Source of the DNA: Bifidobacterium lemurum
GTDB taxonomy: Bacteria > Actinomycetota > Actinomycetes > Actinomycetales > Bifidobacteriaceae
NCBI RefSeq assembly: GCF_014898175.1
Contig: NZ_CP062948.1
Location: 806,001 to 870,000, forward strand
DNA length: 64,000 nt
Direction: 5' to 3'
Shown here: one piece after another, positions 8,296-21,681 of the stretch
Position numbering within the stretch: the stretch's first letter is position 1
Layout: every line of letters starts with the position of its first letter
Translations under genes and position numbers: made by a program
The notes under the pieces: generated by a model
Seen by the model: only the letters and a program-made list of their open reading frames with translations
The model's database searches: none
What the model was told of the DNA's origin: nothing

Positions 8296-11154
8296 ATGAC
8301 TACATCGTTTCGCCTCGATTCGACGCTATCGTCGCATATGACAAGTTTTGGACATACACTTGAGAAGGTTGTGACGGGCATTGAAGCGCTCAATGAGGCC
8401 GATGTGCATGCCATGAGTATTGCCCCGGGTTCCGCCCCTGAAGCGGGCATCTACGCGCTGAAGGTTTTCGGAGACACCGCGAATTCCACCCAACTCATCG
8501 TCCCCGCACTGGACTGGGTGGGAGAACAAATCACCAATGGCGAACGCATCGATATCGTGTCCATGTCGCTCGGCGGGGCAGCCAATCCTCCGGATACCGC
8601 TGATGCAAAGGCGGTGGATGTGCTCACTGAACAAGGCGTGTTGTCAGTGATCGCGGCCGGCAACGAAGGCGACATCGTCAACATAACCGGCTCGCCGTCC
8701 GGGGCCAACAGCGCGCTCACCGTGGCGGCGAGCCAGTCAGGCCGCGCATTGATGGATGGTATTCGTGTGAACACTCCTGACAGCCTCAGCGGAGAACTCC
8801 TCACCGGGGCATACTCAATGAACATGACTCAGGACTTCAACGTCACCGGCGAAGTCGTCGCGATCTCGCCGGACAACGTCGGAGGTTGTTCCGCATATTC
8901 AGCTGAGGACAAACAGGCCGTGGCAGGCAATATCGCTTGGGTGGCGAGCTGGGATGACGTCAACTTGCCGTGCTCCACGACGACCGTCGCCGACAATGCG
9001 ACCGACGCCGACGCCATAGCCGTGATGGTCGTGTCGCGCAGTAATCTTCCATCCCGCAGCAGCAGCGGCAACGACGTCATCCCCATGTTCAAAGCGACCG
9101 CATCCAGCCATAAGATAATTCAGTCGGCATTGGATGAGGGCACGCTTAACGTGACGTTGTCATCGGATTGGAAACTGAGTATTCCAGTGGATCGTGCCGA
9201 TGAATTCTCCGACGTCATCGCCAGTTTCACCAGCCGCGGCATCCACGGTTCCGTGGGTGGCATCGTCAAGCCCGATGTCGCCGCGCCCGGCGTGGGCATC
9301 ATCTCCGCCTCATCCGCCACGGGCAACGGTGCCGCATCGATGAGCGGAACGTCCATGGCCACTCCGCTGGTCTCAGGTGTCGCGGCGTTGGTCATCCAGG
9401 CGCACGAAGGCGAGGAAGGTTGGACTCCAGCACGCGTGAAGGCCACGATTATGAATACCGCTGACCATGACGTCACCACGGAGAAAGACGCCACAGCGGA
9501 TGAGAGCAGCACCGTCGCATACGGGCCGCTTCGTGTGGGCACCGGACGTATCGACGCGCGGAACGCGGTGGCGAGCGAGGCGACGGTATTCGCTTCCAAC
9601 AACGAGGCTGCGGTGACGGGAGGATTCGGCATCGTGCAGGTCTTGCAGGACGGCGATCAGCGAACCATGCAGTTCACTGTCTCGAACACCGCGGATACCT
9701 CAGTCACTTATAGCATGGAGTATCTGCCGCGAGTGGAGACGCCCGGCGTGAGCTACACGCTCAGCGCAAGCAGCGTCACGGTCCCCGCGAACGGCACCGC
9801 CACATTCGACGTCACACTCACCGCCGTGCGCTCCGAGATGCGTCACACCATCGATCCGACGCAGGACGCGGTCGATTCGCTCACCGGATTCGCCAGCAAC
9901 TATGTCACCGACGCCAGCGGCATCGTCCGTCTGGTTCCTCAGACAACCGCCGATTTGTCCGGCGATGACGTGTTCTTCCCGCTTCGTGTGGCTGTGGTGG
10001 CCGCGCCTCGCCCGGTGTCCGAAACCAGCACGAGCATCACGGTAAATTCCGCAACCGAAGGCACGCTTTCCGTCATCGGACGTGGACTCAACCAAGGTGA
10101 AGGCAGCGAAGCCTATACTTCGCAAATCATTCCCATGCGTCTGATAGCCGAGGATCCGCAGGGTGACCATTACACGAATGAGATTTCCACACAAACGCTT
10201 GCTTCCGGCGATATTCGTGCGGCGGGTCTCGTGTCCACAGCTCCGCAATTGGAGGACCCCTCACAGGGATATCTGATTGTGGGCGTGGTGACGGATCAGG
10301 CTTGGAGTCGGCTCGGTCCAGCGATGTATCCGCTGATTTACCTGGATCTGAACAACGACGGCGAGCTGGATTACTCCGTTGAAGTCGCTTATGGCCAGTC
10401 CGTGGATGGCACGCCCAAGTATTCGACATGCTCCACGGTCACGCTGTACCGCCTTGACGGCGGCAATGCTGAAATCGTGGACGTCCAGCCTTTGCCGGAC
10501 AACATGGCGCTTGATTCCAATACCATGGCCATTCCCATCAGTCTGAGCGCTTTGGGATACACTTCCGAGAGCGAAGACGCGACGATGGCCATGTATCTGG
10601 GCACGTATGCGGGCCAAGCTTTGCGCACCGAAACAATCGAAGGAGAAGAATACACTGTTAACTACATCGATATGGCTAATGCCGTGCTATTTGATGCGTT
10701 CGACATCGGCCTTTGGTTCGGAGACGGCGGACAGACCGATGGCGGCACGTGGCAATGGGCCGATGACGAAGGCACGCAGGTGCCGGTGCATTTCGCTGAC
10801 GACTCCTCCGACGCTTCGGCTCAAAACGATGAGGCGTCAGACGATACCAAGCTGCTGATTCTGCATACAAACGGTCTGACGCCGATCTCCACGGAGGACG
10901 ATCCGATTCTCGACATCCAAACCGTCACTGCCCCGGATCCCGATCCTGAGCCGACTCCCGACCCCGAACCGGATCCCAATCCCAGTCCGAGCGGTCCTGA
11001 CGGCAGCAAGCCTTCCGCGGATGGCGGCAGCCAATCCAAGCCGCTGTCGGTCACAGGCGTCGCAGTCGGGGCGATTGTGATTGTGGCCGTGCTGCTGGTG
11101 GCCGCGGGCATTGTGGTTCTGGTGATTCGCAAGCACACCCCAGCGTCTCGCTAA
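8296..11154 (+). CDS. N-terminally truncated cell-wall subtilisin-like (S8) protease
   Basis: A 952-residue lactocepin-type subtilase remnant. It enters the S8 fold just before APEAGIYALKVFGD. It keeps the oxyanion Asn (AAGNEGD, about residue 123), a PA-like insert, and the catalytic Ser (SGTSMATP, about residue 353), followed by Fn3-like domains. The N-terminal signal peptide, the catalytic Asp (DTG/DSG) and the His motif (HGTHVAG) are absent; the aligned stretch reads LEKVVTGIEA. The C-terminus has a Pro/Asp/Glu repeat, a sortase-like LSVTG, a hydrophobic helix and the basic tail RKHTPASR. The long frame is intact, but the product should be inactive and unexported. No ribosome site precedes ATG 8296. 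Best read as a 5'-deleted pseudogene. Confidence 0.8.
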   Translation: MTTSFRLDSTLSSHMTSFGHTLEKVVTGIEALNEADVHAMSIAPGSAPEAGIYALKVFGDTANSTQLIVPALDWVGEQITNGERIDIVSMSLGGAANPPDTADAKAVDVLTEQGVLSVIAAGNEGDIVNITGSPSGANSALTVAASQSGRALMDGIRVNTPDSLSGELLTGAYSMNMTQDFNVTGEVVAISPDNVGGCSAYSAEDKQAVAGNIAWVASWDDVNLPCSTTTVADNATDADAIAVMVVSRSNLPSRSSSGNDVIPMFKATASSHKIIQSALDEGTLNVTLSSDWKLSIPVDRADEFSDVIASFTSRGIHGSVGGIVKPDVAAPGVGIISASSATGNGAASMSGTSMATPLVSGVAALVIQAHEGEEGWTPARVKATIMNTADHDVTTEKDATADESSTVAYGPLRVGTGRIDARNAVASEATVFASNNEAAVTGGFGIVQVLQDGDQRTMQFTVSNTADTSVTYSMEYLPRVETPGVSYTLSASSVTVPANGTATFDVTLTAVRSEMRHTIDPTQDAVDSLTGFASNYVTDASGIVRLVPQTTADLSGDDVFFPLRVAVVAAPRPVSETSTSITVNSATEGTLSVIGRGLNQGEGSEAYTSQIIPMRLIAEDPQGDHYTNEISTQTLASGDIRAAGLVSTAPQLEDPSQGYLIVGVVTDQAWSRLGPAMYPLIYLDLNNDGELDYSVEVAYGQSVDGTPKYSTCSTVTLYRLDGGNAEIVDVQPLPDNMALDSNTMAIPISLSALGYTSESEDATMAMYLGTYAGQALRTETIEGEEYTVNYIDMANAVLFDAFDIGLWFGDGGQTDGGTWQWADDEGTQVPVHFADDSSDASAQNDEASDDTKLLILHTNGLTPISTEDDPILDIQTVTAPDPDPEPTPDPEPDPNPSPSGPDGSKPSADGGSQSKPLSVTGVAVGAIVIVAVLLVAAGIVVLVIRKHTPASR

Positions 11155-11172
11155 TCGAGGCGGAATAAATAG

Positions 11173-11228
11173 AAAAGCCCTCCGTGTGGAATCCTGATCA
11201 ACATCGGGATTCCACACGGAGGGCTTTT
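11173..11228. terminator. Strong bidirectional hairpin terminator
   Basis: Perfect inverted repeat: AAAAGCCCTCCGTGTGGAAT..., an 11-base loop, then the mirror arm ending GGGCTTTT. The A and T tracts at the two ends make it a terminator in both directions, between the subtilase remnant and the convergent small gene at 11289. Confidence 0.9.
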
Positions 11229-11288
11229 CTGTGTTTACGTCTGTTTTATGCTTCACATAGTCATGCGTCGCTTCCGTTATGGCGACGC

Positions 11289-11540
11289 TTATCGCCGTCT
11301 GGGTTTATATCCCTTCTTGCGACTGTGCGGCTTAAGCTGCTGGTTAAGCGGCACATGAGCGTATGACGCGCGGGGATCGCGATGCGTCAGATGCCAGGTT
11401 CCGCAGTATTCGCACCGGTACACCCATAGTTCCGCTCCACGCTCGACAAAGCTCTGGTCGGCCGCTCGCAGCGCCTGCGCCTTGTCGTGGTACATGATTT
11501 TGTTGGTTTCAGGGCAACGCTTGGGTGTGAAGTAATGCAT
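11289..11540 (-). CDS. Small conserved-looking protein with a CxxC...H motif
   Basis: An 83-residue basic protein from ATG 11540. It contains VYRCEYCGTWHLTHRDPRA, a Cys-x-x-Cys plus two-His arrangement that could hold zinc, with an earlier Cys at residue 9, and ends in a Lys/Arg-rich tail. The frame stays open to 11798, but the upstream codons are repetitive, overlap the 5S terminator and lack a ribosome site, so the short form is chosen. Function unknown. The tail and zinc-like knuckle suggest nucleic-acid binding. It lies downstream of the rRNA operon on the same strand. Confidence 0.6.
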   Translation of the reverse strand: MHYFTPKRCPETNKIMYHDKAQALRAADQSFVERGAELWVYRCEYCGTWHLTHRDPRASYAHVPLNQQLKPHSRKKGYKPRRR

Positions 11541-11722
11541 AACGATTACATATCGTAATAGATGGGACTCGGTTTTGATGTCGCGCGTTGACGCATATCC
11601 AGCTTGTTTGTGGGGATCCCTCGGCTGCGTTCGGGGTGACGGCTGTCCTTTCCCGTCGTCCCGGGCGGGGTTTCGGGTTTGGGTTTGTTGTGTTGGTGGT
11701 TTGTCGTGTGTGTGGGTATGGG

Positions 11723-11760
11723 GACGGCCCCGGGAGCCGTGTGGCTCGACCGGGGCCGTC
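11723..11760 (-). terminator. rRNA operon terminator
   Basis: GC-rich inverted repeat: GACGGCCCC at one end and CGGGGCCGTC at the other, with inner arms GGAGCC/GGCTC. It lies 12 bases beyond the 3' end of the 5S gene. It lacks a long T run. Confidence 0.75.
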
Positions 11761-11771
11761 CTGTTCGTGTG

Positions 11772-11888
11772 GTGCGGCGGCGTGCTACTCTCCCACACCC
11801 TGTCGGGTGCAGTACCATCGCCGTGCTGGGCCTTAGCTTCCGGGTTCGGAATGGGACCGGGCGTCTCACCCAGGCCATGGCCGCCGCA
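11772..11888 (-). rRNA. rrf: 5S ribosomal RNA
   Basis: About 117 nt on the minus strand. The 5' end GCGGCGGCCATGGCC pairs with the 3' end GTAGCACGCCGCCGC. The conserved core CCCGGTCCCATTCCGAACC is intact. Last gene of the rRNA operon. End positions are judged from the terminal helix. Confidence 0.95.
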
Positions 11889-12017
11889 AATCTTTCTGTT
11901 ATGCCCCGCGGTGGGGGTGTGTCGGTGGGTTGGGAACCGGCTAGCGGACGCGTGGTTTCGTGTTTGATCGCAGTGCGGACCGGAGTCGTGCTCCTTGTCG
12001 TCCGGTGGCTTGCCGGG

Positions 12018-17108
<5,091 letters not shown>

Positions 17109-17304
17109 CCTCGTGGAAAGACATCGAATAGATGACTCTCAAACAATTATTTTCCAAAAGAAAATGACGAGCACGTCCTATAAGGAAGGACGCCACTCAC
17201 AAAAACCTCACCACCCATTAACCGCTCCCGCGGACCCGGCAAAACCAGGCGGGCAATGAACTGGCAATCATTGACTATAAAGAAGTAGTACAAACACGCT
17301 CTTG

Positions 17305-17323
17305 AGTTCTCAAACCACCACCA
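17305..17323 (-). promoter_or_regulatory. rRNA leader antitermination/processing box
   Basis: Minus-strand TTTGAGAACTCAAGAG about 200 bases before 16S. The TTTGAGAACT core recurs in the 16S-23S spacer at 15308-15317. The same motif recurs in actinobacterial rRNA leaders and is usually linked to boxA/RNase processing. Confidence 0.6.
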
Positions 17324-17384
17324 CACACACCCCGGCAACCACTCCCAGAGAGGGAACCGCGCCGCTGTGAGGCAGCGAAGAGAT

Positions 17385-17413
17385 AACTTACACGAACCCG
17401 GCCACCAGCGCAA
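17385..17413 (-). promoter_or_regulatory. Candidate rRNA operon promoter
   Basis: On the minus strand a -35 TTGCGC (17408-17413) and a -10 TAAGTT (17385-17390) are separated by 17 bases. TAAGTT-type -10 boxes are common at actinobacterial rRNA promoters. The transcript would have a leader of about 270 bases. The rest of 17109-17615 holds no gene that I can see. Confidence 0.5.
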
Positions 17414-17615
17414 CCCCACCCCAATCCAACACCCCCAAACCCACTGCAAACACACGCATCCATCGGCGTGTCGAAAACAGACAAAAACCACCATCCCAAC
17501 GCCCAAAACACACACCGCAGGCATCACACAAAACAAAAAACACCCGAAAAACATCTCCACCCGGCGTGTCGCGACCTGCGAACCCACATAACGCGCACGG
17601 AAGTCGCACTCCTTG

Positions 17616-17666
17616 AAAAAAGCCGGTGAGACGCGTATGCACATACATACTCGTCTCACCGGCTTT
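17616..17666 (-). terminator. Terminator of the GH3 gene
   Basis: Inverted repeat AAAGCCGGTGAGACG ... CGTCTCACCGGCTTT. On the minus strand it is followed by TTTTTT, the right direction for the gene ending at 17720. It also shields the rRNA promoter from read-through. Confidence 0.88.
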
Positions 17667-17719
17667 GCGAATGACGGTTAAGCAGAGAAAGGAGAAATGG
17701 GCTCAGCCGTCACATTCCA

Positions 17720-20700
17720 TCAGTCGGCGGAGTTCACCACCGTGACCGCGTTTTCGTTCCGCCTCCGCATGAACGCCCGGACCGCCAGCACCTCACTGCC
17801 GACCAGCAGCAGCGCGATGATGATGTCGGCCGCGATGACGCACTTCGCCCACATCGGCATGGCGGCGCTCTTCTCCACCGCGGTCGAGTTCGCGACGGCG
17901 TACAGGTTCTCGTGCATGGCTTCACGCAGGGCGATCACCGTGCCGGCGGACTCCGTGTCATCGATCAGACCATCGTAGGTTCCCATGGACAGACCATGGG
18001 TCAGACCGGTGCGGATGCCACGGTTGAGATCCATATAGAAATCGGCGAGCGGATCCATGGCATCGGTGTCCACCGCTCCATGGAAACCCCACTCGTCGCG
18101 CAGCACGGACTGCAGCAGCGACGAGTTGCTGCCGGCCCAACGCGCGCCGATGGCGTTGAACGAAGACATCACCGCCAGGCTCTTGCCTTCCTTAAAGGAC
18201 TTCTCGAAGGCCTTGAGGTAGATCTCGCGGATGGACTGCTCGGTCGCCCAAGTGCACAATCCGTTGGTGCGGTTGGTTTCCTGGTCGTTGAGAGCGAAGT
18301 GCTTGATGTACGTCATCATGCCCTGTTCGGTGGCGCCGGTCACTTCGGCGGCGCCGATGAATCCGGACAAAGTGCCGTCTTCGGAGTAATACTCGAAGTT
18401 GCGTCCGGAGAAGGCCGAACGATGGATGTTCATCGCGGGGCCATACCAACCGGTGATGCCGAGCTCCTTGCCTTCAACGACGACCTGCGTGCCCCGCTGT
18501 TCGGCGAGATCCTTGTTCCAAGTGGAGGCGATGACCACAGCCGGAGGGAATGCGGTGCCGGTCATGCTGTCGTTGAAATTGCTGGACAAGCCCGCGGGGC
18601 CGTCGGCGTCCACCGACTCGCCGGAATTGATGGATTCAATGGACACCATATGGAAGCCGCCATCGGCGACGCCCGCCACCATCTCGTCAACGGTCAGTTG
18701 GTCAAGCAGGTCGTCCCACAGTTCGTCGTCGTAATCGAGCCCGGTCATGTCCTGGATGGTCAGGCCATTGTCGGCACCGGTGACGGGCATCTCCGCGTCG
18801 GCGTCATCGTAATCCGCGGCGTCGAAGGTGGCCTTGCTCTGGTAGACGGCCATACTTTCCTCCGACATGGTCATATCGGTCGGAGCCGCGGTCGCCTCGT
18901 CATAGTTCGCGAAGTGATCGGCGCGGCTCAGATAGACGACGTCGCCGCGCGCGTCGTCGAACTGGTTGGTCGCCGTGACCAGATCGGTGGATCGCTTGCC
19001 ATCGTTGTCGTCGTTGTAGATGGCATCGTCGTCGATGGTGAAGCTGCGGGAGTCCACGACCGTGTGGGAATCGGTGTTCAGCGTGATGGTGTATTCGCCG
19101 TGTTCGAGAACATAGCTCTTGTTGATTTGATCGTCATACGAGGCCATATCCTCATCGTCGAACACGATTTCCAGCGTCTGGGACTCTCCGGGCTCCAATG
19201 CGTCGGTTTTCGCGAAGTCAAGCAGATTGGTGCTGGCCTTCTCGATGCCGCCGTTGTAGTACGGGGGCGTGTAATACAACTCCACGACGTCCTTGCCCGC
19301 GGTGTCACCGGTGTTGGTCACCGTTATCTCGACGGTGGTGGTGGAACCGTTGCGTTCGAAACCGGAGATCTCCTCTTCGAATGTGGTATAGCTCAGGCCG
19401 TAGCCGAACGGATACTGCACCACGGCGTCATAATCGATGACTCCTTCAACGGCGGCCGTCTCATAGTACTTGTATCCCACGTAGATGTTCTCGACGTAAT
19501 TGACGAACTTCGCCACGTTCTCGTCGGACTGCGTGATCTCCGTCGAGTTCTCGTACTCGAAATTGCCATAGTTGTTATAGGTCGGAGTGGCCCGCAGATC
19601 GTACACGTATGTGTCGGCCAGGCGGCCGGAGGGGTTGATCTCTCCGGAAAGCACCTCGCCTAAGGCGTTGAAGCCGGTGGCGGAGGCGCCTCCGCACCAT
19701 ACGGCGCCCTTGATGCTGTCGTATTCGTCCAACCAGCCGAGCTCCATCGCGTTCGCGGAATTGACGACGACATACACGGAATCGAAGCTCTCCGTGACGC
19801 GTTCCACCATCTGGATCTCTCGGTTGGTCAGTTCCAGATAGCTTTTATCGGAATCGATGTCATCCTCTTGGGTCGAGTAGACGACGTCGCCGCCGTTCTG
19901 CGATTTGTTATAGCTGGACTCGCTGGAGTACTTATCGGGAAGATCCATTCCCTCGCCACCGGAGCGGCCGATGACGATCAACGCCGTGTCGGAATACGCC
20001 TGGGCGTCTTCGAAGATGCCTTCGTCATCGTATTGTTCGATCGTCGGCTGAGGCACGGTCCAATCCACCGACTGCATGCCGACCACGGGACGGTCGGAAC
20101 GATAATCCTCATAGAACCGCGTCAGCGTCTCGTTGGTCTCGAATCCGGCGTTATGCAGTCCCTCGAGAAGGGTGACCGCGGTGCTTTCATCGACGCTGCC
20201 GGAGCCGGTTCCGCCGTACGTGGGATTCGTGCTCGCCCAGCCGAACACGTTCAGCTTGGTATCGGTGCTCAGCGGCATGGCATCGCCCTCGTTCTTCAGC
20301 AGCACGATGCCCTCGCCGGTGATCTCCTCACCGAGTCGAAGAGACTCTTCCTGCGTGGCGGCGCTCAACCCGTCGGAACCGGTCATCACCTTGTTGATCA
20401 GCGAATATTCGATATTCAGGGTGATGACGCTGAAAGCGACGACCACCGCCGCCACGGACGCCACCACGGCCTGCCAGCGGACGAGCTTGACGATCTCCGT
20501 GGACTGTTTCCTCACGCCGATGCCGAGCGCGACCGCCGCGACGATCACCACAAGCGCGATGATGATCGGCCACTTGATCGCGTTGAGCGTGCTGTACACG
20601 TCCTCCATGCTGACGGCCACCGCGCCGCCGAACAGCATGTCGTAGATTTTCGTGTACGCCAGATAGCACACCGCGGCAACGACGACCACGATGGCTGCGA

Positions 20701-20740
20701 TGACCAGCGGTTTGACCCACCTATTCTCTCTTTTTGCCAT
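17720..20740 (-). CDS. Membrane-tethered, domain-swapped GH3 beta-glucosidase-like enzyme
   Basis: A 1006-residue protein. The N-terminus has membrane helices at about 11-30 and 54-72 and a third near 85-105. Then comes the GH3 C-terminal-type alpha/beta domain (GEGIVLLKNEGDAMPLS), an Fn3-like domain (GFERNGSTTTVEITVTNTGDTAGKD), and only afterwards the GH3 (beta/alpha)8 catalytic domain (GPAMNIHRSAFSGRNFEYYSED, IKHFALNDQETNR). This is the reverse of usual GH3 order. The likely nucleophile is the Asp in FHGAVDTDAMD. A fourth helix (CVIAADIIIALLLVGSEVL) ends the chain, so the enzyme is tied to the membrane at both ends. Substrate unknown. The promoter carries candidate LytTR sites at 20821-20855. 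Confidence 0.85.
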   Translation of the reverse strand: MAKRENRWVKPLVIAAIVVVVAAVCYLAYTKIYDMLFGGAVAVSMEDVYSTLNAIKWPIIIALVVIVAAVALGIGVRKQSTEIVKLVRWQAVVASVAAVVVAFSVITLNIEYSLINKVMTGSDGLSAATQEESLRLGEEITGEGIVLLKNEGDAMPLSTDTKLNVFGWASTNPTYGGTGSGSVDESTAVTLLEGLHNAGFETNETLTRFYEDYRSDRPVVGMQSVDWTVPQPTIEQYDDEGIFEDAQAYSDTALIVIGRSGGEGMDLPDKYSSESSYNKSQNGGDVVYSTQEDDIDSDKSYLELTNREIQMVERVTESFDSVYVVVNSANAMELGWLDEYDSIKGAVWCGGASATGFNALGEVLSGEINPSGRLADTYVYDLRATPTYNNYGNFEYENSTEITQSDENVAKFVNYVENIYVGYKYYETAAVEGVIDYDAVVQYPFGYGLSYTTFEEEISGFERNGSTTTVEITVTNTGDTAGKDVVELYYTPPYYNGGIEKASTNLLDFAKTDALEPGESQTLEIVFDDEDMASYDDQINKSYVLEHGEYTITLNTDSHTVVDSRSFTIDDDAIYNDDNDGKRSTDLVTATNQFDDARGDVVYLSRADHFANYDEATAAPTDMTMSEESMAVYQSKATFDAADYDDADAEMPVTGADNGLTIQDMTGLDYDDELWDDLLDQLTVDEMVAGVADGGFHMVSIESINSGESVDADGPAGLSSNFNDSMTGTAFPPAVVIASTWNKDLAEQRGTQVVVEGKELGITGWYGPAMNIHRSAFSGRNFEYYSEDGTLSGFIGAAEVTGATEQGMMTYIKHFALNDQETNRTNGLCTWATEQSIREIYLKAFEKSFKEGKSLAVMSSFNAIGARWAGSNSSLLQSVLRDEWGFHGAVDTDAMDPLADFYMDLNRGIRTGLTHGLSMGTYDGLIDDTESAGTVIALREAMHENLYAVANSTAVEKSAAMPMWAKCVIAADIIIALLLVGSEVLAVRAFMRRRNENAVTVVNSAD

Positions 20741-20820
20741 ATATTCCTCCTGATGTTTCCGACATGCGCCAATGCATGTGCGAGTTCAGCGTATGTTGGA
20801 GCATCCGCGCTTTCCGTTCG

Positions 20821-20855
20821 TATGGAACGAACGACAGCGATATGGAATGAACGAC
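20821..20855. promoter_or_regulatory. Direct repeats, candidate LytTR regulator binding site
   Basis: TATGGAACGAACGAC at 20821-20835 and TATGGAATGAACGAC at 20841-20855 differ at one base and start 20 bp apart, about two helix turns. LytTR regulators bind direct repeats spaced about two turns apart. The site lies 80-115 bp upstream of the GH3 start and 68-102 bp upstream of the LytTR gene. Confidence 0.6.
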
Positions 20856-20922
20856 GTATTTTCAAGCCGCCGCCGGATCAAACGCCTTGTACCATTAAGA
20901 CAGCAATCGTGAAGGAGGCGAC

Positions 20923-21681
20923 GTGGCTTCGAACAATCCCGTGCCGGACCACCAATACCGAGGTGCCGTATGCGACGACGACATCGACGGCCTCGACTTC
21001 ATCGAACGGCATTTACGACGCGCGCTCAGCGAACATGGCGTTCCCATGCGTCTGGACGTATACGCTCGGGCGGAACAGCTGTTCGCCGCCATACAACGCG
21101 GGACGCATTACGACATCCTGTTCCTCGACATTGATATGCCGCGATGGAACGGCATCGAGCTCACACGCGGACTGCGCGACTTGGGGTTCCAATCCCATGT
21201 GGTGTTCATCTCCAATAAAGAGGAGCTGGTGTTCCAGACGTTTGAGGTGCAGCCTCTCTTTTTCCTCAGAAAGAGCCACTTTCTCGAGACCCTTCCTCTA
21301 TTGGCGCAGACCATCGCCCGTGAGTTCCGCAAATCATCGAAGAAGGTCGTCTCCGTCGAAGAGCTTCATTCCAGTCGCGTGTATTCGTTCGACATCCAGC
21401 AACTGGTCTATATCGAAGCCATAGGCAAACAATGCCTGTTCGTGACCACGACAAGCAAGACCCGCATCCAATGCCGGCTATCCGCGATCGCGGAACGGCT
21501 CGAACCCCATGGCTTTGTGCAATGCCACCGAAGCTATGTCGTCAACTGCCGTTTCATCTTCGCGCTGTCTCGGGATTCGCTCACTTTGGACGATCGAGGG
21601 ACCTTGCCCATCGGCCGCAGCCACCAGCAAGCCGTCAGGGACGCCTTCACGTCGTTCATCTGCGGGACGGGAGCGGAATGA
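20923..21681 (+). CDS. LytTR-family response regulator
   Basis: A 252-residue AgrA-like regulator. The receiver domain has the acidic pocket CDDD at 17-20 and the phospho-acceptor Asp69 in ILFLDIDMP. A LytTR DNA-binding domain follows at about 145-248 (VYSFDIQQLVYIEAIGKQCLF ... FVQCHRSYVVNCRFI). Starts at GTG 20923 with GAAGGAGG seven bases upstream. The stop overlaps the start of the histidine kinase gene as ATGA. It is divergent from the membrane GH3 enzyme with repeats suited to LytTR binding between them, so control of that enzyme is likely. The partner kinase gene is frameshifted. Confidence 0.92.
   Translation: MASNNPVPDHQYRGAVCDDDIDGLDFIERHLRRALSEHGVPMRLDVYARAEQLFAAIQRGTHYDILFLDIDMPRWNGIELTRGLRDLGFQSHVVFISNKEELVFQTFEVQPLFFLRKSHFLETLPLLAQTIAREFRKSSKKVVSVEELHSSRVYSFDIQQLVYIEAIGKQCLFVTTTSKTRIQCRLSAIAERLEPHGFVQCHRSYVVNCRFIFALSRDSLTLDDRGTLPIGRSHQQAVRDAFTSFICGTGAE

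Noticed and set aside
11540..11878. N-terminal extension of the small Cys-rich gene and overlapping frames near the 5S gene
   Set aside because: They cross the rRNA terminator and have repeated Pro/Thr/His codons without a ribosome site.
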